The notes beneath the pieces were generated by a model. That model was not told the origin of the DNA. It did not search any database and saw only the letters and a list, made by a program, of their open reading frames with translations. From positions 1 through 16,619 of the forward strand of contig PNOO01000025.1 in NCBI GenBank assembly GCA_013824905.1: a stretch of DNA of 16,619 nt, read 5' to 3'. Shown here one piece after another: positions 1 through 7,400 of this stretch. The number at the start of each line of letters is the position of its first letter. The stretch's first letter is position 1. Source of the DNA: Syntrophus sp. (in: bacteria) (GTDB taxonomy: Bacteria; Desulfobacterota; Syntrophia; Syntrophales; UBA5619). The position numbers and the translations under genes were made by a program.

Positions 1-193
1 TAAACCCGGGGGAGAGAGACGCTGAAGGCTTCCTCCACGGAATACCCTTTGGGGGCATGAGATATGTGATCACCATCAATAATCGGGAAGGGAGGTGAGG
101 TCGCCAAAGCCATTCTTTAACAAGGGGCTTTAGAACCATCAACCCAAGGGGTGTCGCTCCCGATGCCCCTGACACGAAAAAAAGGAGATTGCC
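1..193 (+). other. 5' leader of the first TTT operon
   Basis: No substantial gene is visible in this stretch. It could contain the promoter and untranslated leader of the downstream tctC gene, but I could not pick a convincing -35/-10 pair. Visible items are a weak hairpin at 106-131 (AAAGCC pairing with GGCTTT across a 14-base loop), a second possible hairpin at 147-170 (AGGGG pairing with CCCCT), and a strong Shine-Dalgarno-like sequence at 87-96 that has no ATG at a usable distance. A 13-codon ORF at 57-98 ends inside that purine-rich patch and is probably chance. The window opens with TAA, which might be the stop of an upstream gene, but this cannot be tested here. Confidence 0.4.
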
Positions 194-1168
194 ATGAAAA
201 AGAGACGCATATTATCTTCCATCGTTGTCGGTCTTTCGCTGTTCGCCTTCACCGTGATGACCGCGCCCGCGGTCCAGGCCGCCTATCCGGAACCGGACAA
301 GGTCATTGAATTTCTGCACCATTCTTCGCCCGGCGGCGGCGCCGGTCTGTTCGTCCTGACCTGCGCCGATCTCCTGAACAAGACCGGGATCGTAAAGACA
401 AAGATCCAGGTCCAGACCCGCCAGGGCGGCTCCTCCGCCGTAGCCCTCAACTACCTGCACTCGAAGGCGGGCGACCCCTACGTCGTGATGATGTGGACGA
501 CCGCGCAGCTCAATGCGCTGAACCGCGGCACAACCAGAATGAAGATCGAGGACGTCACCTGGCTGACCACGACGGTCGAAGACGGGAACGTGATGATCGT
601 CCCCTTTAAATCCCCCTACAAGAACGCGAAGGAGCTGATCGCCGACGCCAAGACGACTCCCAAGAAGGTCAGCGTCGGGATCAACAGCATCGGCGGCTCG
701 GAACACATCATGGCCGCCCGGATCGAGAGGGTGGCGGGGCTCAAGTTCAATATCACCGCCTTCGAGTTCAGCCCGACCCAGTTGATCGGCGGCCATATCG
801 ACATGGCCTTCGGGAACACCGCGGAGACGTCGAGCCATGTGAAGGCCAAAAGGGCCAGGGTCCTCGCCAATATGGGCGAAACCCGCGTCCCCTACTACAA
901 GGACGTACCCACCCTGATCGAACAGGGGACCAACGCCGCCTTTACGCAGTTCCGTGGTTTCTTCGGCGCCCCGAACTTCCCGCCCGAGGCGGTCAAGTTC
1001 TGGGAAGACGCCTTCGCGAAGCTGGTGAAGACCAAGGAATTTGCTGAGTTCGTGAAGAAATCCGACTACGTCGTCTCCTATAAGACGGCGGCGGCGACCA
1101 AGGCGTTCATCCAGGGCTACAACGCCGAACTCATCAAGGACGCCAAGTACATTGAGGAGAACAAATAG
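194..1168 (+). CDS. tctC: TTT transporter periplasmic substrate-binding protein (TctC/Bug family), copy 1
   Basis: This is the extracytoplasmic receptor of a tripartite tricarboxylate transporter. It binds a carboxylate in the periplasm and delivers it to the TctA/TctB membrane complex. The 324-aa length is typical. Residues 1-29 form a signal peptide: MKKRR, a hydrophobic core, then an Ala-rich cleavage site before AYP. The family's glycine loop is at residues 44-53 (SSPGGGAGLF), and GGSEHI and GGHIDMAFGN motifs follow further on. An AAGGAG box lies just before the ATG. It is the first of three plus-strand genes, with tctB 42 bp downstream. Oddity: the Asp that usually follows the glycine loop (present in copy 2 as GGGSDLF) is Gly51 here, and the Arg four residues later is also missing, so ligand contacts may differ. 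The ligand is unknown. Family assignment is strong. Confidence 0.93.
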   Translation: MKKRRILSSIVVGLSLFAFTVMTAPAVQAAYPEPDKVIEFLHHSSPGGGAGLFVLTCADLLNKTGIVKTKIQVQTRQGGSSAVALNYLHSKAGDPYVVMMWTTAQLNALNRGTTRMKIEDVTWLTTTVEDGNVMIVPFKSPYKNAKELIADAKTTPKKVSVGINSIGGSEHIMAARIERVAGLKFNITAFEFSPTQLIGGHIDMAFGNTAETSSHVKAKRARVLANMGETRVPYYKDVPTLIEQGTNAAFTQFRGFFGAPNFPPEAVKFWEDAFAKLVKTKEFAEFVKKSDYVVSYKTAAATKAFIQGYNAELIKDAKYIEENK

Positions 1169-1210
1169 CCGATAGCAAACCGGGATGACCCCTGTTCAGG
1201 AGGAGAAGTT

Positions 1211-1672
1211 ATGAGAAAAGCGGACCGCATCTTCGGGGTGATCGGGCTGGGACTCAGCCTCTGGTTCTACCTCGAATCGAGAAAATTTCACTACATGACG
1301 GATTTTACCCCCGGTCCGGGTTTTATGCCCTTCTGGGTGGGGGTCATCCTGGCTATCCTCTCTAGTTATCTGCTCTACGACACCTTCCGACGCGACCCAA
1401 GCGAGGAGGATGCAAAGTCGGTTCTCCCGTCAAGGCATTCCCTCTACCGCGTCGGGTTCATTTTCCTGATGCTCTTCGGCATCTTGGTTATCATGCCTCT
1501 CCTGGGCTTTCCCATCACGGTCTTCCTGTTCGTGGCGCTGATCCTGTTGAGCCTGGAGCGATACAGCATCCTCAAGAGTATCGGCTACGGCATCGCCTAT
1601 GCCGCAGTGACCTGGCTCATCTTCGAATACTTCATGCAAATGGGATTTCCCAAAGGATTTCTGGGAATTTAG
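1211..1672 (+). CDS. tctB: TTT transporter small membrane subunit (TctB family), copy 1
   Basis: This is the small, poorly conserved integral-membrane subunit of the TTT system and is presumed to work with TctA in the inner membrane. It has 153 aa and about four hydrophobic segments: roughly residues 6-22, 40-57, 80-100 and 103-150, the last probably split in two. The family motif GPGFMPFW is at 35-42. Its length is identical to copy 2 on the other strand, and 29 of the first 50 residues match. AGGAGGAG lies 5-6 bases before the ATG. The gene sits between tctC and tctA with short gaps, so the three are probably co-transcribed. Confidence 0.9.
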   Translation: MRKADRIFGVIGLGLSLWFYLESRKFHYMTDFTPGPGFMPFWVGVILAILSSYLLYDTFRRDPSEEDAKSVLPSRHSLYRVGFIFLMLFGILVIMPLLGFPITVFLFVALILLSLERYSILKSIGYGIAYAAVTWLIFEYFMQMGFPKGFLGI

Positions 1673-1692
1673 CGAAAGGAGACGCATACAAA

Positions 1693-3201
1693 ATGGATAT
1701 CTTTGAAGGGTTAATGGGCGGTTTTGCCACCTGCCTGACCCCCTATAACATCTGGATGGCCTTCCTCGGCTGCTTGCTCGGAACGCTGGTCGGGATCCTC
1801 CCCGGTCTCGGCCCTTCGGCGACGATGGCCATCCTTCTGCCGATCACCTTCGGCATGGACGCCACCCCCGCCATGATCATGATGTGCGCGGTCTACTACG
1901 GGGCGATGTACGGCGGCTCCACCACATCGATCCTGGTCAACGTCCCCGGAGAATCCTCGTCGGTGATCACGGCGATCGAGGGTCACCAGCTCGCCAAGCA
2001 GGGGAAGGCGGGAACGGCCCTCGGCCTCTCCGCCATCGGCTCCTTCATTGCCGGCATCCTGGGCACGATGGGCCTTGTGGCCGCCGCCGTGCCGCTCGCC
2101 GAATTCAGTCTGCAGTTCGGTCCGGCCGAATTCTTCTCGCTGATCATTATGGGGATGCTCACAATCATCTTCGTCGGCGGCAAATCGATCCCGAAATCCC
2201 TGATGAGCGCCGTCATCGGCCTCGGCCTCGGCTGCGTCGGGACCGACATCGTCGAGGGCAAGGACCGATTCACCTACGGGATCGCCGAGCTTCTGGACGG
2301 CATCGATTTCGTCGTCCTCGTCATGGGCACCTTCGGGATCGCGGAGGTCCTCGTCTCCGCCGAGGAGTTCATGAAGGTGGAGCCGATCCGGGTCAAGTTC
2401 CGGGAGCTCTTCCCCTCCCTCCGCGATCTCCTCCAGTGCAAATGGGCCATCCTGCGGGGAACGCTCATCGGCTTCATCGTCGGCATCCTTCCCGGGGCCG
2501 GTCCGACAATCGCCTCGTTCGTGACCTACGGCGTGGAAAAGAGCATTTCTAAACATCCGGAGAAATTCGGCGCGGGAGCCCTCGAGGGGCTCGCGGGGCC
2601 GGAGTCCTCCAACAACGCCGCAGTCTCCGGGGCGATGGTCCCGATGTTCGCCTTGGGGATCCCCGGATCGGGGGCCACGGCGGTCCTGCTCGGGGCGCTC
2701 ATTCTTTACGGCCTCAAACCCGGCCCGATGCTCTTCGTCGAGAACGCCGATTTCGTCTGGGCGGTCATGGCCTCCATGTTCCTCGGGAACATCATCCTGA
2801 TCATCATGAACCTCCCGATGGTCCCGCTCTTCGCCTCGCTGCTCAGGATCTCCTATGCCCTCATCTACCCGGCAATCCTGATCGTCTGCATCATCGGCGC
2901 CTTTGCGATCAGCTCGGGACTCTTCGACGTGGGGCTGATGATGGCCTTCGGCGTTGCCGGCTACTTCATGAAGAGGGCGGATATCCCCCCGGCGCCCATG
3001 CTGCTGGCGCTGCTCCTCGGACCAATGATGGAGAGAGCCCTCTACCAGGCCCTGAACCTCTCCCACGGGAGCATGCTGGTCTTCGTCACGCGTCCGATCT
3101 CCGCCACGCTCTTGGCGATCAGTCTCATCATGTCGCTCGCCGTCGGTTTCAAGGCCGTCAAGCGGGCCCGGCAAATGGTCCAGGATGACGACGCCAATTA
3201 A
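1693..3201 (+). CDS. tctA: TTT transporter large membrane subunit (TctA family), copy 1
   Basis: This is the large permease subunit of the tripartite tricarboxylate transporter, a secondary carrier of the inner membrane. The 502-aa length is normal for TctA, with about 11-12 hydrophobic helices. The two glycine-rich repeats expected in the family are both present: LPGLGPS at 36-42 followed by YGGSTTSILVNVPGE at 73-87, and LPGAGPT at 266-272 followed by GPESSNNAA at 302-310 and LGIPGSGATAVLLGAL at 321-336. It aligns without gaps to copy 2 over at least the first 350 residues, and 72 of the first 100 are identical. An AAAGGAG box lies before the ATG. It ends the operon, and a strong hairpin follows. 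Confidence 0.95.
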   Translation: MDIFEGLMGGFATCLTPYNIWMAFLGCLLGTLVGILPGLGPSATMAILLPITFGMDATPAMIMMCAVYYGAMYGGSTTSILVNVPGESSSVITAIEGHQLAKQGKAGTALGLSAIGSFIAGILGTMGLVAAAVPLAEFSLQFGPAEFFSLIIMGMLTIIFVGGKSIPKSLMSAVIGLGLGCVGTDIVEGKDRFTYGIAELLDGIDFVVLVMGTFGIAEVLVSAEEFMKVEPIRVKFRELFPSLRDLLQCKWAILRGTLIGFIVGILPGAGPTIASFVTYGVEKSISKHPEKFGAGALEGLAGPESSNNAAVSGAMVPMFALGIPGSGATAVLLGALILYGLKPGPMLFVENADFVWAVMASMFLGNIILIIMNLPMVPLFASLLRISYALIYPAILIVCIIGAFAISSGLFDVGLMMAFGVAGYFMKRADIPPAPMLLALLLGPMMERALYQALNLSHGSMLVFVTRPISATLLAISLIMSLAVGFKAVKRARQMVQDDDAN

Positions 3202-3278
3202 CCCGTTCCCTTCGGGCACGCGCCCCTGATCCCGTAACCGGGTAGGGGGGCAACCGAAGGCCCTCCAACCGAACCATC

Positions 3279-3314
3279 GGCGGCGCCCCGGTTTTATACT
3301 TCCGGGGCGCCGCC
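3279..3314 (+). terminator. Perfect 13-bp GC-rich hairpin after tctA copy 1
   Basis: GGCGGCGCCCCGG (3279-3291) pairs perfectly with CCGGGGCGCCGCC (3302-3314) across a 10-base AT-rich loop. It lies about 77 bp past the tctA stop and 150 bp before the amidase start, where a transcript end is expected. No T-run follows, so it is not a textbook intrinsic terminator. It may act with Rho or protect the 3' end of the mRNA. Confidence 0.55.
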
Positions 3315-3462
3315 TCCGCCTCAACCCGTCGGCGCCGCCGGATCCGCTTTACCCCTCCGGCGGGGGAAAAGGCCCCGGGGAATCCGGACGGAAGGCAAAT
3401 CGCTGCGAAACAAGCCAAACGACTTCACCAACCCATTTGACAAGGAACGACAGGGGGAACCG

Positions 3463-4827
3463 ATGACAGACCCGAGAAATTTGACCATTCGGGAGGCCGG
3501 CCGGCAGATAAAATCGGGTGAGCTGACGGCAGAGCGGCTTCTGGAGTCTTGCCTGGAGCGGATCCACGCCCGTGAGGGGGTGATCCACGCCTGGGTCGAG
3601 GTCTATGAACAGGAAGCCATCGCGGAGGCGCGCCGTTGCGATCGTGAACTGCAGGAAGGCAACCTGCGGGGGCCGCTCCACGGAATCCCCGTCGGCGTCA
3701 AGGACATCATCGACGTGAAGGGACAGTGGACCCGTTGCGGGACGCCGGTCTACCCGGCCCGCATCCCCGCCGAGGACGCCCCGGTGATCGCCCGCCTCCG
3801 GAAGGCGGGCGCCGTCTTCCTGGGAAAGACCGAAACCACACCCTTCGCGAACAACGACCCGACGATCACCCGGAATCCCTGGAACCCCGACCACACACCG
3901 GGCGGATCGAGCAGCGGTTCCGGCGCCGCGGTCGCAGACCGCATGTGCATGGCGGCTATGGGAACGCAGACGGGGGGGTCGCTGCTGCGTCCCGCCGCCT
4001 ACAACGGGATCGTCGGTTTCAAGTCAACCTACGGCGAGGTGAGCAACGAGGGGGTCCTGCCCAATTCCTGGACCATCGACCACGTCGGCGTCCATTGCCG
4101 CTCGGTGGCCGACGCCGCAATCCTCTGGCCCTGCATCCGCGAGGATGAACTGCGGCCTTTTGCCAGGATGCCCGAGCCGCCTGTCCGCTCCCGTCGCCGG
4201 ATCCCCGGTTCGCCGCCGCGCCTGGGGTACATCCGCGAGTTTTTCGAAGCCGAGACATCCCCCGAAGTCCTGGAGAACCTCGCCTCCGTACGTGAACGTT
4301 TCATCAAGGCCGGCGCCGAGATCGTCGAGATCACTTTTCCCCCTTCATTTGCCTTCATCAGCCGCTGCTGGAGGATCATCAAGCAGGCGGAACTCTACGC
4401 CTACCACCGGTCCCTATTCGAGGCGCACAGGGAGGAGTACCCGCCAAAGCTCAAAGACCGTCTGGAGAAGGGGGCATCGATCCCCGGCCATGAGTACGTC
4501 GAACATCTCCGTTACCGGATCCTCTTCCAGCGGGAGATGTGCGAGCGGATGGCCGATGTGGATGCGGCGATCATGCCGATCGCCTCGACGACGGCGCCAC
4601 GGGGGCTCTCCTCCACCGGATCGAGCGTCTTCAACCAGCCCTGGAGCGTCTCCGGGTTCCCGGCGATGTCGCTTCCCACAGGCCTCGACGCGAACGGACT
4701 TCCTTTCGCGATGCAGATGGCGGCGCAACCCTATGGCGAGGAGCGGCTCCTCGACGTGGCCGCCTGGTGCGAAAAGGTCCTGGCATTCACGGCACGGCCC
4801 GCAGCCGAGGGGATCGGGTCTCCCTGA
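3463..4827 (+). CDS. Amidase-signature family hydrolase
   Basis: This is a 454-aa cytoplasmic hydrolase of the amidase-signature (AS) family, which cleaves carboxylic amides and sometimes ureas or carbamates. The full Ser-cisSer-Lys catalytic set is visible: Lys80 in PVGVKD, Ser149 in PGGSSSGSG, and nucleophile Ser173 in GTQTGGSLLRPA. The RPAAYNGIVGFK stretch after the nucleophile is a common form in small-molecule amidases. It lacks the features I would need to call it GatA: there is no gatB or gatC beside it, and the C-terminal region differs. An AGGGGGAA box lies 5 bases before the ATG. It follows the TTT operon after a hairpin and a 260-bp gap, so it may have its own promoter. Its nearness to a carboxylate importer suggests it could release an acid from an amide, but the substrate is not predictable. 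Confidence 0.88.
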   Translation: MTDPRNLTIREAGRQIKSGELTAERLLESCLERIHAREGVIHAWVEVYEQEAIAEARRCDRELQEGNLRGPLHGIPVGVKDIIDVKGQWTRCGTPVYPARIPAEDAPVIARLRKAGAVFLGKTETTPFANNDPTITRNPWNPDHTPGGSSSGSGAAVADRMCMAAMGTQTGGSLLRPAAYNGIVGFKSTYGEVSNEGVLPNSWTIDHVGVHCRSVADAAILWPCIREDELRPFARMPEPPVRSRRRIPGSPPRLGYIREFFEAETSPEVLENLASVRERFIKAGAEIVEITFPPSFAFISRCWRIIKQAELYAYHRSLFEAHREEYPPKLKDRLEKGASIPGHEYVEHLRYRILFQREMCERMADVDAAIMPIASTTAPRGLSSTGSSVFNQPWSVSGFPAMSLPTGLDANGLPFAMQMAAQPYGEERLLDVAAWCEKVLAFTARPAAEGIGSP

Positions 4828-4879
4828 GCGAACCTCCCGGCGAAAAAATCCGGCGGACAATTCGGGATCGAGATTTTTC

Positions 4880-4911
4880 TTGACATGACTGATTATTTGG
4901 CTATTTATAAC
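4880..4911 (+). promoter_or_regulatory. Possible sigma70-type promoter before the small-protein island
   Basis: A perfect TTGACA (4880-4885) is followed by TATAAC (4906-4911), one base from the -10 consensus. The spacer is 20 bp, longer than the preferred 17. A closer but poorer -10 candidate, TATTTA, starts at 4902. Local AT content rises sharply after the GC-rich amidase gene, and a ribosome-binding site and ATG follow at once (4918-4938). The long spacer keeps confidence moderate. Confidence 0.4.
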
Positions 4912-4935
4912 ATTCAAGCGGGAGAGAAATCAGTC

Positions 4936-5226
4936 ATGACTGCCTCTGGTTTGTTTCAAAAAAGAAAGTCCCTGTTTCTTGGCGTCCTTTTAGTCGCCTT
5001 TTTCACGTTTACCGGCGACATCCTCGATCTCCGCGAGGAGCTGCAGATCCTCTCCTGCCCATATAGCTGTCTCGACAGCAATGTCACAACCGGCCTGATC
5101 AGCACAGCAACCTTCACCCCCGGGCCGATCCTCACCACTGTTTCCGGTAAAAAGAATGCGTCGGTTCATATCTCTTTCATTCATCTTTTGCCCTACGGTT
5201 TCCGGGCCCCTCCTGCCAAATCTTAA
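4936..5226 (+). CDS. Small hypothetical membrane or exported protein with two Cys
   Basis: I do not recognise a family. The 96-aa product begins MTASGLFQKRKS, followed by one hydrophobic stretch (about residues 12-29) that could be an N-terminal anchor or an uncleaved signal. Then come an acidic segment (DILDLREEL), a CPYSC motif with Cys41 and Cys45, and a Thr/Pro-rich tail. I chose the ATG at 4936 over an in-frame ATG at 4885 because it has a GGGAGAGAA box at the right distance, and because the upstream start would overlap the candidate promoter. No strong homology anchors it, and a minus-strand ORF overlaps it, but the charged-hydrophobic-charged N-terminus and the good ribosome-binding site favour this strand. 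It could also be the remains of a larger gene. Confidence 0.5.
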   Translation: MTASGLFQKRKSLFLGVLLVAFFTFTGDILDLREELQILSCPYSCLDSNVTTGLISTATFTPGPILTTVSGKKNASVHISFIHLLPYGFRAPPAKS

Positions 5227-5267
5227 TATCACACTGTTCGAGTTTCCTGTTTCAGCACCAGAGCCAC

Positions 5268-5302
5268 GATCAGCCGGCGGCGGACTGATCTGTCTTTTAT
5301 TT
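5268..5302 (+). terminator. Weak terminator-like hairpin after the 96-aa gene
   Basis: GATCAG (5268-5273) pairs with CTGATC (5285-5290) around a GC-rich 11-base loop and is followed by TGTCTTTTATTT. A six-bp stem with a T-rich tail about 40 bp past the stop codon fits a weak intrinsic terminator, but a stem this short can occur by chance. Apart from it I see nothing in the 5227-5442 gap. Confidence 0.35.
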
Positions 5303-5442
5303 ACCCTCGCGCAGTGATTGCTTAAGCCGGCCCTTGCCGCTGGATGCTGCCGGGCCATCTCCCTTTTTCATCCCGTTGATGTCCTGGGCGCCGGCATAAA
5401 AAATAGACATTTGGCTACGTCCATCGATATGGAGACACAATT

Positions 5443-5559
5443 ATGGATTCACGGATAATCGGACTCATCCTGGTGGCGACAGTGGCATGCTGGGCCGTCT
5501 ACAGTATTTTACGGATTCGCAGGGAAAAACAAAAGGGCGGCAAATCCGTCCGGAAATAG
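5443..5559 (+). CDS. 38-aa single-helix membrane peptide
   Basis: A very short gene whose product starts MDSRIIGLIL. It has one transmembrane helix (about residues 4-24, containing Cys16 and Trp17) and a strongly basic tail (RIRREKQKGGKSVRK), which by the positive-inside rule would face the cytoplasm. A GGAGA box lies 7 bases before the ATG. The next gene, another single-helix peptide, starts 31 bp after its stop and has a very similar layout, which supports both as real. No family is recognised. Small subunits or regulators of membrane complexes often look like this, but no partner complex is nearby. Confidence 0.5.
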   Translation: MDSRIIGLILVATVACWAVYSILRIRREKQKGGKSVRK

Positions 5560-5590
5560 AGCGTGGAAGCACGCTCGTGGGAGGTGAACT

Positions 5591-5698
5591 ATGATGGAAG
5601 GTCCGTGGTTGGGAATAATCATCATGTCAGTCCTTATCTTGGGTCTCGTCTGGTGGATCTGGAACATGATGCGGAAAAACAAGGAGGAAGGAGACTAA
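5591..5698 (+). CDS. 35-aa single-helix membrane peptide
   Basis: A short gene with a strong GGGAGGTGA ribosome-binding site 5 bases before a double ATG. The product begins MMEGPWLGIII, has one hydrophobic helix (about residues 6-26) ending in an aromatic patch (LVWWIW), and a charged tail (MMRKNKEEGD). It sits between the 38-aa peptide and the zinc-ribbon protein with gaps of 31 and 23 bp, so the three are probably one transcript. The Trp belt and charged end are usual for a membrane-interface peptide. Its function is unknown. Confidence 0.55.
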   Translation: MMEGPWLGIIIMSVLILGLVWWIWNMMRKNKEEGD

Positions 5699-5721
5699 AA
5701 AAACGGGAGAAGGAGAGTATC

Positions 5722-5946
5722 ATGGGTTCAGATAAAACGTATTTTCACTTTTGCTCCAAATGCAACGGGGAAACGCCGTATGTTTCAGCTTATTCACGGC
5801 CGATGCAGATTGCGTTCCGCACGTGGAAAATCGTCATCTTCTTTCTCAGCTTTGCCATGCTGTATCCCCACACCTTCACCGCCGATGAAGAATTTACGGC
5901 AAAATGCACGAAATGCGGCAGACAGGCGAACATTTCGTACGAATAG
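5722..5946 (+). CDS. 74-aa zinc-ribbon membrane protein, uncharacterised
   Basis: The product has two CxxC knuckles, Cys11/Cys14 (CSKC) near the start and Cys62/Cys65 (CTKCG) near the end. This is the layout of a zinc ribbon, except that a hydrophobic helix (about residues 36-51) lies between the halves. If that helix crosses the membrane the two CxxC pairs would fall on opposite faces, so it may instead be a membrane-dipping hairpin, or the pairs may join between chains. I chose the ATG at 5722 because of the GGAGAAGGAGAG box before it. An in-frame longer version from 5563 would overlap the 35-aa gene and has a non-hydrophobic, basic extension, so I reject it. No function is assigned. Confidence 0.65.
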   Translation: MGSDKTYFHFCSKCNGETPYVSAYSRPMQIAFRTWKIVIFFLSFAMLYPHTFTADEEFTAKCTKCGRQANISYE

Positions 5947-6081
5947 CGAAGCCAAGGGAAACCCTTCCGGGAGGTTTGATCTTAACATGATCCTGCCTTT
6001 TCGCACCATTATGATCGCCTCCCTTCGGTCGGGTGACACCAGCCCCCGCCACCCCAGGCGGGTCGGAGTGAAGATCGGCCT

Positions 6082-7329
6082 ATGATACTGACGCCGTTGG
6101 CAGACAAGCTCTTCTCCACGGGTGAAGATAAACTCCCGGTGATCTGCATCTTCGGCCGCCGGAACCTCCGCCTGGTCACAACCGCGGAGGAAGACTTTGA
6201 GGAGCGCAGACTCGACTGCCGCTGTTATTCCTCCGATTCCCACCTCGAACGGATCCTAGTTCGGGACAAGCCGGACGTCATTATAACGACCGGAAACCGG
6301 GTCTTCTATCCCAATCTCGCCAAGGCGCCGTTCGAGATCCGGAGAAAATGGCTTCATTACGACACCCTGCCGGACCTCAGCCGGCTCGGTACGTCCGCCT
6401 ACAACCTCTATGTAACGAACATGCTCGCCCAGGGGAAGGCGGATGATAAACCCCTCATCACGGTCTTCACCCCCACGTATAAAACCGGTGAGAAAATCCG
6501 GCGCGCCTTCCGTTCACTGAAAGAACAGACCTATACCAACTGGGAATGGATTATCGTCGATGACTCGGATGACGGCGGCAAGACGTTCAAGATGTTATGC
6601 AGCTTGGCCGGAGAAGATCACAGGATAGAGGTCTTCAAACCCTGGGAGCACTCGGGCGTCATCGGCAGGGTGAAGAACTGGGCATGCAGGCTCGCCAAGG
6701 GGGAGATCCTGGTGGAGCTTGACCACGACGATGAGTTGACCGACGACGCCTTGGAGACTGTCGTGAAGGGTTTCACGCAGTTTCGGGAGGCCGGGTTTCT
6801 CTACACCGACTGTGCGGAGATTTACGAGGATCATACGAGTCACTCCTACCGGGACGGCTGGGCATTCGGGTATGGTTCCTATACCGATGTTGAATACCGC
6901 GGTCGAATGTATAAATCGGGGAGCGCCGGGAACATCAATGCCAAGACCATCCGTCATATCGTCTCGACCCCCAACCATATACGGGCATGGCGCAGATCCT
7001 TTTACGAATCGATCGGGGGGCATAACAAGGAGCTTCACGTCGCGGACGACTATGAGATCATGGTCCGGACGTTTCTCAGGACCCGGATGATCAGGGTTCC
7101 CAAGCTCTGCTACCTCCAGTATATCGGCGACACCGCCCAGCAGGAGAGAAACCGGGATATCCATCGCCTGGTACGGTCCATCCGGGTTCATTACGACCGG
7201 CTTATTCACGAGAGGCTGCTTGAGTTAGGCTGCGAGGATTTCGCCTGGGATGAAAAAAACGCTTGTTCCGATTATCACATCCAAAATCCGGCCGTTGAAT
7301 CTCATGCGACTTTGATAGCCGGTGTATAG
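6082..7329 (+). CDS. Family 2 glycosyltransferase with N-terminal extension
   Basis: A 415-aa cytoplasmic enzyme that should transfer a sugar from a nucleotide-sugar donor to a glycan, lipid or protein acceptor. The GT-A/GT2 core starts near residue 124 (PLITVFTPTYKTGEKI) and shows the nucleotide-binding VDDSDD (159-164), the metal-binding DxD in ELDHDDEL (Asp214 and Asp216) and a likely catalytic-base region ADDYEIMVR (321-329). The first 120 residues are a separate region ending in PDVIITTGN (64-72) and FEIRRKWLHYD (84-94), a pattern I associate with an N-terminal domain of some GT2 enzymes. No transmembrane helix is seen. The ribosome-binding site is weak (GGAGTGA about 11 bases upstream). 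It has no sugar-biosynthesis neighbours and faces the minus-strand operon tail to tail. Acceptor and sugar are unknown. Confidence 0.88.
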   Translation: MILTPLADKLFSTGEDKLPVICIFGRRNLRLVTTAEEDFEERRLDCRCYSSDSHLERILVRDKPDVIITTGNRVFYPNLAKAPFEIRRKWLHYDTLPDLSRLGTSAYNLYVTNMLAQGKADDKPLITVFTPTYKTGEKIRRAFRSLKEQTYTNWEWIIVDDSDDGGKTFKMLCSLAGEDHRIEVFKPWEHSGVIGRVKNWACRLAKGEILVELDHDDELTDDALETVVKGFTQFREAGFLYTDCAEIYEDHTSHSYRDGWAFGYGSYTDVEYRGRMYKSGSAGNINAKTIRHIVSTPNHIRAWRRSFYESIGGHNKELHVADDYEIMVRTFLRTRMIRVPKLCYLQYIGDTAQQERNRDIHRLVRSIRVHYDRLIHERLLELGCEDFAWDEKNACSDYHIQNPAVESHATLIAGV

Positions 7330-7400
7330 GGGAAAACCAGATCCTTGTAGTCCAAGCTAGCTTTTCAGTGCCATACGGGGCCTCTTCCTTGGGGCGGATT

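Noticed and set aside
1711..3324. A 537-codon minus-strand reading frame opposite tctA copy 1
   Set aside because: The translation is almost all charged residues and Gly, with no domain pattern, while the opposite strand encodes a clear TctA.
3463..4827. GatA subunit of the glutamyl-tRNA amidotransferase
   Set aside because: No gatB or gatC nearby, and the RPAAY form after the nucleophile fits small-molecule amidases better.
5086..5147. ATFTPGPILTT in the 96-aa protein resembling the TPGP motif of chromate transporters
   Set aside because: The residues before it do not keep the spacing of the ChrA motif, there are no ChrA-like helices after it, and the protein ends soon afterwards. Probably coincidence.
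4990..5358. A 122-codon minus-strand frame overlapping the 96-aa gene
   Set aside because: It has no convincing hydrophobic or domain pattern, and the plus strand has a better ribosome-binding site, promoter candidate and N-terminal anchor.
7330..7400. A shared bidirectional terminator in the convergent gap
   Set aside because: Only the short palindrome AAGCTAGCTT near 7354 is visible, with no stable stem plus T-run on either strand.
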